Assembly: GCF_000807275.1 (NCBI RefSeq) | Contig: NZ_CP009056.1 | Span: forward strand, 124,001 to 188,000 | Reading direction: 5' to 3' | DNA length: 64,000 nucleotides | Origin: Frischella perrara | Lineage (GTDB): Bacteria; Pseudomonadota; Gammaproteobacteria; Enterobacterales; Orbaceae | In this document: piece by piece, positions 22,066-32,106 of the stretch | How the letters are laid out: each line of letters starts with the position of its first letter | Position numbering within the stretch: position 1 is the stretch's first letter | Position numbers and translations under genes: made by a program | The notes under the pieces: generated by a model | Told to the model about the DNA's origin: nothing | Seen by the model: the letters and a program-made list of their open reading frames with translations, nothing else | Database searches by the model: none

Positions 22066-23262
22066 CTATTTTAAAATGGATATGGCGTTTTCAATCGCCA
22101 AAATAAATTTATCAACATCCATTGATGAATTATATGGCATAAATGATGCCCGAATTACACCTTTGCAATTTAAAGCCTGCATTAGCGGTTGAGCACACAA
22201 TTCACCGCTACGGATGGCAATATCTTGTTCGGCAAGCAAAATAGCTATGTCATCATGATGAATATCTTTGATAGAAAATGTTATTAAAGAACTATTGGCA
22301 ACACTATGAATGTTGATATCAGGAAGGGTTTTAAGTTTAATTAGTGCATCTTTAACAAGATTAATGGTGTAGTGCGTAGCTGCAAAATTATCAATAGATT
22401 TTAACCAATCTAATACTGCATAAAATCCGACTACCGCGGCAATATTTGGGGTTCCAGCTTCGAATTTATAGGGGATATTAGCAGGTTCAAAATCTGTGAA
22501 AGAAACGGATTTCAGCATTTTTCCACCACTTTGCCAACAGTCCATTTTTTCTAGCAAGTCTGCTTTTCCATATAATACGCCTAAACCTGTTGGAGCATAT
22601 AATTTGTGAGCAGAAAAGGCATAAAAATCAATTTGATATTGTTGCATATCAATAGGATGATGAACAATACCTTGTGCACCATCCACTACGATAATGGCAT
22701 TATGTTGATGAGCAATTCTACTAATTTCGTAAATGTCAGGTTGAAAACCTGTGACATTTGACATTTGCGTAACAGCTATGATACGTGTTTTAGGGGTGAT
22801 AAGTGTTTGTAAACAATCGACTGATAGCGTGCCATCAATTTCTATTGGCCATTTTATTACCTTTGCCCCTGTTTGCTGAGCAACTTGTATCCAAGGGATT
22901 AAATTACTATGATGCTCTAACTCACTGACGATAATTTCATCACCAATGTTCAAATTTTTTCGTGCATAACCCTGCGCGACAAGATTGATAGATTCTGTTG
23001 CACCTTTAGTCCATACTATCTCATGGCTATATTGTGCATTAATCAAATCAGCCGTGAGAGAACGAGCTAACTCATACTGTGCATCTAACGCTAATGCCTT
23101 AGTATGTTTGCTTCTCAAAACTGTGGCTACATTCTGATAATAATCCTTAGTAGCTTCAATCATCACTAGTGGTTTAAGAGCTGTTGCTGCGGAATCAAGG
23201 TAGACCCCTTCACACTGTAAAGAAGGAAACTGTGATCTAAAATGTATAGAATTAAATGCCAT
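22066..23262 (-). CDS. csdA: Cysteine desulfurase CsdA (group II, SufS-like)
   Basis: This 398-residue PLP enzyme removes sulfur from cysteine and passes it to CsdE. The PLP lysine is Lys220 in SAHKLYAPTG, and the persulfide-forming Cys356 lies in RSGELCAQPL. The short active-site loop and SAATALKP N-terminus (24-31) place it in group II. The stretch YGKADLLEKM...GGKML resembles CsdA more than SufS. The start overlaps the ubiV stop (TAATG), so it is translated together with ubiUV. A housekeeping IscS is encoded separately in the isc operon of this window. Confidence 0.9.
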   Translation of the reverse strand: MAFNSIHFRSQFPSLQCEGVYLDSAATALKPLVMIEATKDYYQNVATVLRSKHTKALALDAQYELARSLTADLINAQYSHEIVWTKGATESINLVAQGYARKNLNIGDEIIVSELEHHSNLIPWIQVAQQTGAKVIKWPIEIDGTLSVDCLQTLITPKTRIIAVTQMSNVTGFQPDIYEISRIAHQHNAIIVVDGAQGIVHHPIDMQQYQIDFYAFSAHKLYAPTGLGVLYGKADLLEKMDCWQSGGKMLKSVSFTDFEPANIPYKFEAGTPNIAAVVGFYAVLDWLKSIDNFAATHYTINLVKDALIKLKTLPDINIHSVANSSLITFSIKDIHHDDIAILLAEQDIAIRSGELCAQPLMQALNCKGVIRASFMPYNSSMDVDKFILAIENAISILK

Positions 23263-24137
23263 TATGATAACTCAAGCCCTGCAATACCGTTCCAATAGCC
23301 GTTACAATCATGTTTTGATTTAATGTTAAGCGGTGCTTGACCCTTTTCATTAGCTTTGAATTGCTTAACTACTTCAAGAGTTTCTAAACCTAAAGGTGAT
23401 AAACGAACAACGTCAACTAAACCTTGCATATCTTTAAGATTATTACCAAGATTATAACAATAGCCGCTTTGAGTTTGTATACCGTTAAGTACAAATACTT
23501 TTTGCTGTTCCTGTGAATATACCTCACGACCTACTGGATATTTTATACAACAAGTTTCACATTTATCTTTTGGTCTATCTTCTGAACGAGCAGTAAAACA
23601 ACGAGCGGAATAGGCTAATGGTAAATAACCATAACTAAAGACTTCAACTTCAAATTGACGTGGAACATTTAAAGATTCAAATTGTACCAGTATATTATGT
23701 AACCAATCACGGGATAGCTCTACTGGCATACACCAACGAATCATACCTTGCTTTTGTAACAACTTGAGTGTGAAAGCGTTATAACAGTTAATTGCAGGTC
23801 CGGCCACAAATGGTAGATGATATTCATTTGCTAAATTAATCGCCGCCAAATCGTTAGCTTCAATCAAAAAGTCACCATTGTTTATAAGTTGGCGCATTTC
23901 ATTAATTTCTGATGCAGCTTCTAATAATGCGAGAGTCGATAATACGACTTGTTTACCAGAGTTTGAAACTTCTTTGGCTAAAGAAATCCAATTAGCGACT
24001 TTCATTTCTCGACGTTTAGTACAAACGGTTTCTCCCATATATATGATATCGGCATCACTTTGCATTGCCGCTTGATAGAATTTTTCCGTTTCTATTTTAG
24101 GCCAATAATATAAAACAGGGCCTAAGGAGTATTTCAT
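23262..24137 (-). CDS. ubiV: O2-independent ubiquinone hydroxylation protein UbiV (U32 peptidase family)
   Basis: This 291-residue protein matches UbiV (YhbV). The four [4Fe-4S] ligands known in E. coli are present at the same positions: Cys39, Cys180, Cys193 and Cys197, with an extra Cys196. UbiV works with UbiU to hydroxylate the ubiquinone ring without oxygen, using prephenate as the oxygen donor in characterised systems. It follows ubiU by 54 bases with a GGAAG ribosome binding site and overlaps csdA. ubiT, the third member of the pathway, is not in the window. Confidence 0.93.
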   Translation of the reverse strand: MKYSLGPVLYYWPKIETEKFYQAAMQSDADIIYMGETVCTKRREMKVANWISLAKEVSNSGKQVVLSTLALLEAASEINEMRQLINNGDFLIEANDLAAINLANEYHLPFVAGPAINCYNAFTLKLLQKQGMIRWCMPVELSRDWLHNILVQFESLNVPRQFEVEVFSYGYLPLAYSARCFTARSEDRPKDKCETCCIKYPVGREVYSQEQQKVFVLNGIQTQSGYCYNLGNNLKDMQGLVDVVRLSPLGLETLEVVKQFKANEKGQAPLNIKSKHDCNGYWNGIAGLELS

Positions 24138-24191
24138 AAAGCTTCCCTTAATATTAAAGCGATTAATTGCTCACATATTTATAATTTTATT

Positions 24192-25187
24192 TTATTGCCA
24201 TTTACGATGATAAGCACCTAACGTTGTTTGACTACCTTCCGATACTGAACCTAGCGTGTCCATCCATTGCTTTTCAGCATGATAGGATTGCGGATTAGCC
24301 ATATAACGATCGATAGCTTGACGCCAGACTTTAGTTACTTGTTCGACATAAGCGGGACTACGTTGACGACCTTCAATTTTTACTGAAGCAATATTAGCTG
24401 CAAATAATTCAGGTAATAATTCAATGGTATTTAAACTGGTTGGTTCTTCAATTGGATGATAAAGCGTATTTTCCACAAAATAACGCCCTTTACATAAAGT
24501 TGGATAACCTGCATTTTCTCCTTTTTTGTGGCAGTCAATTAATACGTTATTTAATCGTGATTCTAATCCACGCTCTGTTTCTTCCCAACGGACAAATTTT
24601 GCTGGTGAACAAGCACCCACCGTATTAGGTGACTCACCTGTTAAATAAGAAGATAGATAGCAACGTCCTTCAGCCATGATACACAGACTACCAAAGGCAA
24701 ATACCTCAAGTGGAATTGGCGAAACTTGAGCTAATTGTTTGACTTGATGAATAGAAAGTACACGCGGTAATACTATTCGATGAGGATTAAAATTGCTATG
24801 GTAAAATTTAATAGATTCAATATTGGTTGACGAAGCTTGTACCGAAACATGTCTCTCAATATGTGGGTATTTTTCTGCCGCATAATCAAGAATCGCTAGG
24901 TCAGCTAAAATCAGAGCATCAGCTCCAATCGTTGCAGCCATATCTACTGCATTTTGCCAACGATAGAAATTATCGGGGTGAGCAAAGGTATTGATAGCAA
25001 TGTGTAATTTTTTACCTTTCCGATGAACGTAATCAGAGGCTTCAAATAAGCGTTTTTCATTAAAATTTAGCCCAGCAAAATGACGAGCATTGGTATCATC
25101 TTTTAAACCGATATAAACTGCATCGGCACCGTTATCTATTGCCGTTTTTAAAGCCGGTAAAGATCCCGCAGGACATAAAAGTTCCAT
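24192..25187 (-). CDS. ubiU: O2-independent ubiquinone hydroxylation protein UbiU (U32 peptidase family)
   Basis: This 331-residue protein matches UbiU (YhbU). The U32-family signature is present (EVFAFGSLCIMAEGRCYLS, about 161-179). The [4Fe-4S] ligands Cys169, Cys176, Cys193 and Cys232 match the positions in E. coli UbiU. It is the first gene of a ubiU-ubiV-csdA-csdE run and divergent from a LacI-family regulator. Together with narK this indicates respiration at low oxygen. I did not find a convincing FNR box in the upstream gap. Confidence 0.93.
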   Translation of the reverse strand: MELLCPAGSLPALKTAIDNGADAVYIGLKDDTNARHFAGLNFNEKRLFEASDYVHRKGKKLHIAINTFAHPDNFYRWQNAVDMAATIGADALILADLAILDYAAEKYPHIERHVSVQASSTNIESIKFYHSNFNPHRIVLPRVLSIHQVKQLAQVSPIPLEVFAFGSLCIMAEGRCYLSSYLTGESPNTVGACSPAKFVRWEETERGLESRLNNVLIDCHKKGENAGYPTLCKGRYFVENTLYHPIEEPTSLNTIELLPELFAANIASVKIEGRQRSPAYVEQVTKVWRQAIDRYMANPQSYHAEKQWMDTLGSVSEGSQTTLGAYHRKWQ

Positions 25188-25565
25188 AAATATACATCCA
25201 AAATATTTAACTACATTATTATGCTATAACATCTCAACCTTTGTGAATATATAAAATAATATAATCTTCAATATAAAAAACAAGTTACAATAATTTTATT
25301 GAGATTAACTTCTTTTAATTCTTGCTAAAAACGGTCAAGTTGCCATCAGTATAACATCAATCATATAAAGCAACATAAAGCTTATTATTGTTGTTGAATT
25401 TGCTAGTTTTCTTTAGCATTGCGAGTGAGGATCAATTGATGCAAAATTCTATTCTTTTATTATAACAAAACAATGCGATTTTAATCGCAAAAAGATAGCA
25501 GTTAAATCGCTAATTTATTTTTTTTAAATATAGTGAATGAATAATTATATTATCTGATCCAGAAT
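25188..25565. promoter_or_regulatory. Divergent control region between ubiU and a LacI-family regulator
   Basis: This 378-base AT-rich gap must hold promoters for both directions. The clearest element is an inverted repeat, TGCGATT-TT-AATCGCA (25474-25489), with a partial copy AATCGC at 25505-25510. It lies about 80 bases before the regulator start and could be an autoregulatory operator. A second palindrome, ATCAATTGAT, is at about 25433-25442. No full FNR consensus is visible. Confidence 0.45.
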
Positions 25566-26651
25566 ATGTCTAAAAGAAAAATAACTTTGAAAGCGATCGC
25601 CGAGCAGGCTGGGCTATCAATAGCCTCTGTATCTAGGGTTATCCACACGCCTCACTTAACACAAAGGGAAACTCAAAATCGTGTTAATCAAGCTATCACA
25701 GAACTAGATTTTGATGCTAAAAACCTATTAAAACGTTATCAGACTAATGCGAAAAGCCAAATTATTTTGATTCTTGATAACCAGATGATAACTAATAGTT
25801 TAATAAATCAAGGCATTGAAAACCAAGCTAAAATTAAAGGATACAAAATTCTTTATTTACGTTTTATCTATTTTACAGAATCTGAAATACAACAAATTAT
25901 TAATTACACAATTAATTTTCAGCTAGATGGCATTTTAATTATTAATAATTCGCCTCATTTGAACAACCTTTTGCAGATGCAACATGCCTTACCTCCGATA
26001 GTTTTAATTAATCAATTTTCCCTCAAATTTCCTTGTGTGTATTTTGATCATTTATCTATCGGTTATCAGGCTACTCAATATCTAATAGGCTTAGGTCATA
26101 AACAAATTGCGATTTTACTAGCTAATAAAGATGAGAGTGATGTTTATCAACTTTATAGTGGCTATAAACAAGCACTAGCTAGAGCGAATATTGCGATAAA
26201 TCATGCTTTAATTGCTTACCAATCTGTTAGCTATTTGAGAAGTAAAGAAGCAGTAAAGGCGATGCTCAATAGTACTAAACCACCAACAGCGATTATTTGT
26301 ACCGATCAATTTGGATTAAATCATTTCGATTATGAAAAAGATATGCCAAAAGATCAACATAGTTGTTTTATAAATGCACAGAGCACAATATGTGGAGTCA
26401 TCGATCAATGTCGCACAATGAATATAGATATCCCAGAGAATCTATCATTATTACAATTTATGCCTGATAAAAATTATAAGCTTTATTACCCATTAAATCA
26501 TATATGCGCAATGTATAAACCATTATTTACAATGGGGGAAGAGGCTTTTCAATTATTGTTTGCAATAGTTAATGGCGATCACTCAATTCGACAAGCTAAA
26601 TTGATTGATAGTGAATTGATTATACGCCATTCAACTCGCAAAATTAAATAA
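25566..26651 (+). CDS. LacI-family transcriptional regulator, CytR-like
   Basis: This 361-residue regulator has an N-terminal LacI helix-turn-helix (about residues 6-26, LKAIAEQAGLSIASVSRVIH) and a periplasmic-binding-like effector domain. The overall pattern and the C-terminal LIDSELIIRHSTRKIK resemble the nucleoside regulator CytR (LMDCELIIRGSTR in E. coli), but identity looks low. The segment near 255-285 (DYEKDMPKDQHSCFINAQSTICGV) has unusual length where LacI proteins carry effector contacts. Target genes are unknown, and no nucleoside genes are nearby. It is divergent from ubiU and convergent with xseA. Confidence 0.75.
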   Translation: MSKRKITLKAIAEQAGLSIASVSRVIHTPHLTQRETQNRVNQAITELDFDAKNLLKRYQTNAKSQIILILDNQMITNSLINQGIENQAKIKGYKILYLRFIYFTESEIQQIINYTINFQLDGILIINNSPHLNNLLQMQHALPPIVLINQFSLKFPCVYFDHLSIGYQATQYLIGLGHKQIAILLANKDESDVYQLYSGYKQALARANIAINHALIAYQSVSYLRSKEAVKAMLNSTKPPTAIICTDQFGLNHFDYEKDMPKDQHSCFINAQSTICGVIDQCRTMNIDIPENLSLLQFMPDKNYKLYYPLNHICAMYKPLFTMGEEAFQLLFAIVNGDHSIRQAKLIDSELIIRHSTRKIK

Positions 26652-26679
26652 GTGACTATGAGATTTAACGAATTAATTA

Positions 26680-28155
26680 TTAAGGTTTTTCAATTGTGTT
26701 AATCGTACTAATTATTTTACCTGATATCAAATTTGTTGTAATCGTATCACCAATATTAAGGTTATCAATAGAATTAATCGCCTTGCCATGTTGATCTGAA
26801 GTAATGGAATATCCGCGTTCAAGGGTCGCCAGAGGACTAACTGTATTAAGCTGTGATGCTTGAATGGCAAAATCGTTTTTTGCTTTTTGTAATTGTAACC
26901 TTAAACCTGTAATTAATTGTTGTTGTTTTTGTTGTAAATTGTGCTGGTAAAGATTGATTTGATGTTCAGGGGATAAACGTTCATGAGCATTGATAAGATT
27001 ATTAAGTCGTTGGCGATTATTTATTACTATTTGCTCAGCCGTTGTGTGTAAAGATCGAGATAATGCCTGTAAATGAGTTTGTTGTTTTACTAACTTTACT
27101 TGCGGATGCTGCATTTGTAAATGATGACGCAACTTTTGCAAGTTTTGGCTTTTTTCGAGTATAGCATGTCTAATCGCGGTATATACAGAACGATGTAATG
27201 TTAATAAATTGGCTTGCTGTTTTACTAGCTTTACTTGTGGATGCTGCGTTTGTAAATGGTGGCGCAGATTTTGTAAGCATTGATTTTTTTTTAGTAGAAC
27301 ATGATCAATAGCCATTGCTAAATGTTGTTCAAGTACTTTTAAATCTTTGATTTGATCTTGTCTATCCCGACTAATCAGTTCTGCCGCGGCTGAAGGTGTG
27401 GCTGCTCGCAAGTCGGCAACAAAGTCAGCAATTGTAAAATCGATCTCATGACCAACAGCACTAATTATTGGTAACTGACTTGCAAAAATCGCTCGGGCAA
27501 CAATTTCTTCGTTGAAAGGCCATAAGTCTTCTAATGATCCACCGCCTCTTCCAACTATCAATACATCACACTCTTGACGTAAATTAGCTAATTCTATCAT
27601 TTTAGCAATTTGAGATGCAGCACCGTCACCTTGAACTAATGATGGGTAGATAATAATAGCTAAATTTGGATCGCGACGTTTAAGAATTTGACAAATATCA
27701 TGTAAGGCAGCGCCTGTAGAAGATGTTACTATACCAACACGTTGAATATTTTTGGGTATTGGTTGCTTGTGAATTACATCAAACAAACCTTCTTGTTGCA
27801 ATTTTTGCTTAAGTTGCTCAAAGCGTTGTTGCAATAATCCAGCACCTGCTAATTGTAATTTGTCGACAACAAGTTGATATTCACCTCTTGCTTCATAAAT
27901 TGTTACAGATGCACTAACTAGAACTTGTTGTCCATTTTGAGGGATGAATCCAGTTCTTAAATTGCTATTGCGAAACATTGCGCATTGGATTTGTGCTGAA
28001 TCATCTTTTAATTTGAAATACCAATGCCCGGATGCTGGTTTTGAAAAATTCGATATTTCCCCTATCAACCAAATTTTACCAATACTATCAGTAAGTAAAT
28101 CTTTAACCATTTGATTGAGGTCTTTAACAGACAAAATCGCGCTATTACCTATCAT
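26680..28155 (-). CDS. xseA: Exodeoxyribonuclease VII large subunit XseA
   Basis: This is the large subunit of exonuclease VII, which degrades single-stranded DNA with XseB. It has an N-terminal OB-fold (about 1-105, [18 protein letters not shown]), a catalytic domain ([32 protein letters not shown]) and a long C-terminal coiled coil. I chose the ATG at 28155, with AAGG 6 bases upstream, giving 491 residues. The open frame runs 19 codons further without support. The coiled coil holds two nearly identical copies of an [18 protein letters not shown] unit about 47 residues apart. XseB is not in the window. Confidence 0.94.
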   Translation of the reverse strand: MIGNSAILSVKDLNQMVKDLLTDSIGKIWLIGEISNFSKPASGHWYFKLKDDSAQIQCAMFRNSNLRTGFIPQNGQQVLVSASVTIYEARGEYQLVVDKLQLAGAGLLQQRFEQLKQKLQQEGLFDVIHKQPIPKNIQRVGIVTSSTGAALHDICQILKRRDPNLAIIIYPSLVQGDGAASQIAKMIELANLRQECDVLIVGRGGGSLEDLWPFNEEIVARAIFASQLPIISAVGHEIDFTIADFVADLRAATPSAAAELISRDRQDQIKDLKVLEQHLAMAIDHVLLKKNQCLQNLRHHLQTQHPQVKLVKQQANLLTLHRSVYTAIRHAILEKSQNLQKLRHHLQMQHPQVKLVKQQTHLQALSRSLHTTAEQIVINNRQRLNNLINAHERLSPEHQINLYQHNLQQKQQQLITGLRLQLQKAKNDFAIQASQLNTVSPLATLERGYSITSDQHGKAINSIDNLNIGDTITTNLISGKIISTINTIEKP

Positions 28156-28359
28156 ATTTACCTTTTTGTACAGATTGGAATAATCAATTAAATAGATTAC
28201 GGATTTAACCATTCTTTAGATTCAAAAAATATTAACATGTCTTTTATTGAATCTGATTTATTATCTGGGAATTGATTTCCATCATTATATACTATTACAA
28301 TTTAATGCTTGTAAATCAAATTGTTAAAACTCTATTTAATAATATTTGTCTTAATACAG

Positions 28360-29163
28360 TTAGCAGTTAAACTCCGCCCAAATTGGGGCATGATCAGATG
28401 GTTTTTCCATCGCACGAATTTCAAGATCAATGCCTGTATTGATACAATGGGACATTAATGATTGACTCGCTAATATCAAATCAATTCTTAATCCTGTATT
28501 GGTATCAAAACCACGAGAACGGTAATCAAACCATGAATATTGTTTACTTGAAGGATTAGCTGAACGGAAAGTGTCAACAAAACCTAAAGCTAATATTTGT
28601 TCCATCCATTGGCGTTCTTCTGGTAAAAAAGAACATTTACCCGTTCTTAACCAACGTTTTTGGCTATCTTGAGATAACCCGATATCTAAGTCGGTTGGGC
28701 TAATATTCATATCACCCATTACAACCGTTAATTGTTGATTAAGAGTATTGTCTTTCAAATAGTTAAATAAATCCTGATAGAATTTCTCTTTAGCTGGAAA
28801 TTTAGTGGCGTGAGATCTATTATCTCCCTGAGGAAAATAACCGTTAATAATAGTTATTTCACCATGTTGACTAGGTATTTTAGCTTCAATTAATCGACAT
28901 TGTGCATCATCAGTATCCCATGGGAAACCACAACTTACTGACAAAGGCGCTTGTTTAGTGAGTAAAGCAACACCATAGTGACCTTTTTGACCGTGATAAT
29001 TTAGATGATATCCCAAATGAGCAAGTTCTGTAACAGGAAATTGATCATTGTGGACTTTTGTTTCTTGTAAACCAATCACATCCGGTTGATGCTTATCAAT
29101 TATAGCTTCAAGTTGATGTATTCTTGCTCTAAGGCTGTTTATGTTAAAAGAAATGAATTTCAT
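28360..29163 (-). CDS. xthA: Exonuclease III XthA
   Basis: This 267-residue enzyme is the major AP endonuclease and 3'-5' exonuclease of base-excision repair. Metal-binding Glu34 lies in LQETKVH, the [13 protein letters not shown] segment supplies the catalytic Asp/Asn pair, and the C-terminal [11 protein letters not shown] carries His258. Its length matches E. coli XthA. It is about 200 bases upstream of xseA in the same orientation, with no clear terminator between them. Confidence 0.96.
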   Translation of the reverse strand: MKFISFNINSLRARIHQLEAIIDKHQPDVIGLQETKVHNDQFPVTELAHLGYHLNYHGQKGHYGVALLTKQAPLSVSCGFPWDTDDAQCRLIEAKIPSQHGEITIINGYFPQGDNRSHATKFPAKEKFYQDLFNYLKDNTLNQQLTVVMGDMNISPTDLDIGLSQDSQKRWLRTGKCSFLPEERQWMEQILALGFVDTFRSANPSSKQYSWFDYRSRGFDTNTGLRIDLILASQSLMSHCINTGIDLEIRAMEKPSDHAPIWAEFNC

Positions 29164-29627
29164 AAATTAAAAATTGTCAGGCTAAAGTTTTTCATTATGC
29201 TATCAAAAATCCGTTATACTGTTAAGTATATTGAAAACAACTAAGAGGATTGAGGTTAATATCATAATATATTGATAATGAAATCTTTGTACTACTTTAT
29301 CAATAATAAAAATATTAAGGCATAACTTGTTAATAATGTAAAAACAAACAATTATGATTAGTAATGGAATAGATTTATTAACTCATTTTTTAGTTGTGAA
29401 TTATTCTAAATTGATTAATTCTAGTACAGTATTTTATTCAAGATAACAATGATACGATTAAACAGTAGGATAGGTTCTGCATTGTTATGATTAATTGCCA
29501 ATTTTTGATAATATCAAAGTAATGTTAGTCGCTTATGATCGCAAAATACTAACAACCAGTATAATGCATAGTAATGGTATTTCAGCATATTTTAGAAAAA
29601 TAACTTATTATATTTATTTGAGGTTTT
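29164..29627. promoter_or_regulatory. Divergent gap between xthA and tyrA
   Basis: These 464 AT-rich bases show no convincing gene. TATAAT at 29560-29565, about 60 bases before tyrA, is a plausible -10, but the -35 is weak. I looked for a TyrR box (TGTAAA-N6-TTTACA) and found only a half site near 29337. A GAGG ribosome binding site precedes tyrA. Confidence 0.35.
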
Positions 29628-30749
29628 ATGTCGGTAGAATTAAATGATTTACGCGATAAAATTGATGAAATCGATCAATCAATCTTATCTTTAATTACCA
29701 AACGGCTGGAATTAGTTGCACAAGTAGGTGAAGTGAAAAGCCTTCATGGCGTACCAATTTATGATCCTAAACGAGAATCTAGTTTGTTGGCTAAACGGCG
29801 TCTAGATGCTGAACAAGCAGGGATTTCGCCTAATTTAATTGAAGATATTTTCCGTCGTTTAATGCGTGAATCCTATGCAAATGAAAATGGTAAGGGATTT
29901 AAGAAAATCTATAATGGTCAGGGATCCATCGTTATCGTAGGAGGTAACGGACAAATGGGCAGGCTTTTTAACCGTTTATTTATTTTATCAGGTTATGATG
30001 TAAAGATCCTAGGTTCCAAGAATATGCACCAAGCTAAGGAAATAGTTGCTAATGCGGCTGCGGTAATTATCACTGTTCCTATTAATAAAACGGTTGACAT
30101 TATTAATCAGTTACCTGAGTTACCAAATGATTGTATCCTTACTGATTTTACCTCTATTAAGCAAATCCCTTTACAAACCATGCTCAAAAAACATCCTGGT
30201 CCTGTGGTAGGATTGCATCCAATGTTTGGACCAGATGTTCCAAATCTGGCAAAACAAATCATTGTTTATTGTGATGGAAGACAAGCTGAAAAATATCAAT
30301 GGTTGATTGAACAAATGAAAATTTGGGGAGCGACGCTTTATCCTATTTCTGCTAGTGAACATGATAAATGTATGTCATTTATTCAAGCTTTACGTCATTT
30401 TACTTCTTTTACTTATGGCGTAAATTTACAGCAAGAGCACGCGAATCTTGAACAGCTAATTGCTTTATCTTCACCTATTTATCGTTTAGAGTTAATGATG
30501 GTTGGAAGACTGTTTGCTCAGGATCCGCAACTTTATGCTGATATTATTATGTCATCTAAGCAAAATATTGAATTGATTAAGCACTATTACCATCGTTTTG
30601 GCGATATGGTTAAATTAATTGAACAAGGCGATAAAGAACAGTTTATTAATTATTTTAATCAAGTCACACAATGGTTTGGTGATTATGCGCAGCGATTCAT
30701 TAAAGAAAGTCAATCATTATTAAAACTAGCAAATGATAATCGTACGTAG
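29628..30749 (+). CDS. tyrA: Bifunctional chorismate mutase / prephenate dehydrogenase TyrA
   Basis: This 373-residue fusion converts chorismate to prephenate and then to 4-hydroxyphenylpyruvate for tyrosine synthesis. The AroQ chorismate mutase domain covers about 1-90 ([23 protein letters not shown]). The NAD-binding dehydrogenase domain begins with [11 protein letters not shown] near 102 and contains [10 protein letters not shown] near 195 with the catalytic His. The length equals the E. coli enzyme. Aromatic neighbours (aroF, pheA) are absent. Confidence 0.95.
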   Translation: MSVELNDLRDKIDEIDQSILSLITKRLELVAQVGEVKSLHGVPIYDPKRESSLLAKRRLDAEQAGISPNLIEDIFRRLMRESYANENGKGFKKIYNGQGSIVIVGGNGQMGRLFNRLFILSGYDVKILGSKNMHQAKEIVANAAAVIITVPINKTVDIINQLPELPNDCILTDFTSIKQIPLQTMLKKHPGPVVGLHPMFGPDVPNLAKQIIVYCDGRQAEKYQWLIEQMKIWGATLYPISASEHDKCMSFIQALRHFTSFTYGVNLQQEHANLEQLIALSSPIYRLELMMVGRLFAQDPQLYADIIMSSKQNIELIKHYYHRFGDMVKLIEQGDKEQFINYFNQVTQWFGDYAQRFIKESQSLLKLANDNRT

Positions 30750-30761
30750 CACTTTGATAAT

Positions 30762-31796
30762 TCATATTAAGCTAGCCCTTGATTTAATTATAGGTATGAT
30801 TGTGTTTAAATCTGGTTCGCTATAAAGCGTGTTATCAGTTAATTGACTTAGTAACATTTGTGCTGTTTGCTTGCCAAGTTGTTTGGATGGTAAAGAAATA
30901 GTCGTAAGTGGTGGAAAGCTGACTTGGCTAAATTCATTATCGCCAAATCCGCAAACAGCTAATTGATAAGGAACCTTAATATGACGCCGTTGGCATTCAT
31001 AAAGTACTCCACAAGCTAACTCATCCGTTGTGCACATTATTACTTCAAGTTCAGGCCAATTTAAAATCATATCCGCTAGCATTTCACTTCCAGTTGTAAA
31101 ATTAGCCGGTTTGGCAGCATTGATAATTCGGTGATTTGGTAAATGATGAGTAAGCATTGCTTTATGCCAACCATGTAAACGCTGTTGGAAAAATTGATAT
31201 TCCTGATTAGCACATAATAAACCAATCTGCTCATAACCTTTCTTAATTACATGTTCCGTTAATAAATACATGGCTTGAGTATCATTCATGGCAATATCTA
31301 AGTTATTTAACGAATCGGTGTGTTTGCCAATATTCATAATGGGTATAGTTTTGTGACTAATGATTTGTTTAATCAAATTATCATTTTCAATGTAAAATAA
31401 TATAATAGCCGCGAGATTATGGCTAAAAAGCGCATCTAATAATTGTTGTTCACATTGATTATAATGATAAGATTCAATGACTAAAAGAATATAATTTTCT
31501 TGAGTTAAACTTGCTTGAAGGGTATCAAGAAATAGTTTGGCAGAATGGTCACAAATCTTAGTTGTTACAATCGCAATGAATCGATTGGTAGAGGCAGAAG
31601 CCAACAAACTTGCAGCAATATTTGGTTTATATCCTAAGGCATCAATTGCTAACTGAATTTTTTTCCGTAATTTCTCAGAAACACATTCTGGTGTACGTAA
31701 GGCTCTAGAAACTGTCATCGTACCTACGCCAGCATATTTAGCAACATCAAATAGTGTAATTTGTCCTGTAGTTCGCCTTCTTTTTGTATCTTGCAT
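30762..31796 (-). CDS. LacI-family repressor (GntR/IdnR-like), probable regulator of the PTS operon
   Basis: This 344-residue regulator has a basic N-terminus, a LacI helix-turn-helix (LFDVAKYAGVGTMTVSRALR, about 15-34) with hinge helix NIAASLLAS near 58, and a sugar-binding-type effector domain. The DNA-binding part resembles the gluconate/idonate repressors GntR and IdnR. It is divergent from the ascorbate-type PTS genes, whose promoter overlaps a perfect palindrome with a central CG, the usual form of a LacI-family operator. Repression of that operon is therefore a good inference. The inducer is unknown. Confidence 0.82.
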   Translation of the reverse strand: MQDTKRRRTTGQITLFDVAKYAGVGTMTVSRALRTPECVSEKLRKKIQLAIDALGYKPNIAASLLASASTNRFIAIVTTKICDHSAKLFLDTLQASLTQENYILLVIESYHYNQCEQQLLDALFSHNLAAIILFYIENDNLIKQIISHKTIPIMNIGKHTDSLNNLDIAMNDTQAMYLLTEHVIKKGYEQIGLLCANQEYQFFQQRLHGWHKAMLTHHLPNHRIINAAKPANFTTGSEMLADMILNWPELEVIMCTTDELACGVLYECQRRHIKVPYQLAVCGFGDNEFSQVSFPPLTTISLPSKQLGKQTAQMLLSQLTDNTLYSEPDLNTIIPIIKSRASLI

Positions 31797-32002
31797 TGAT
31801 TATTCCAATTTGTTTTTTAATTTACCTCAATATCAGAGAACAGCAAATCAGCTAATAATGACTTATTCATTATGTAGTTAGATAAAATTAATCCAAAGAT
31901 TAGCGTGTCATAAAGGCATATTATTGCTAAATATCGCTGTTTTCTGCATATTTTATTTAATATGTTACTTTCATCACAGAATAAACAATATTCTGCTCAA
32001 TT

Positions 32003-32030
32003 TTGATAGCGCTATCACATTTCTTATATT
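32003..32030 (+). promoter_or_regulatory. PTS operon promoter with LacI-family operator
   Basis: The -35 TTGATA (32003-32008) and the -10 TATATT (32025-32030) are 16 bases apart. The perfect 14-bp palindrome TGATAGCGCTATCA (32004-32017), with the central CG typical of LacI-family operators, overlaps the -35 and spacer. A bound repressor would exclude RNA polymerase. The 5' UTR would be about 70 bases. Confidence 0.7.
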
Positions 32031-32106
32031 CTTCAATTTTCATAATTATCCAGTGTGATAATTTTTAATAAAGTATCAAAAAATATTGGTTTTTAACGGA
32101 GGAAAA

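Noticed and set aside
29330-29360. Candidate TyrR box upstream of tyrA
   Set aside because: Only a TGTAAA half site is visible, without the TTTACA partner at the right spacing.
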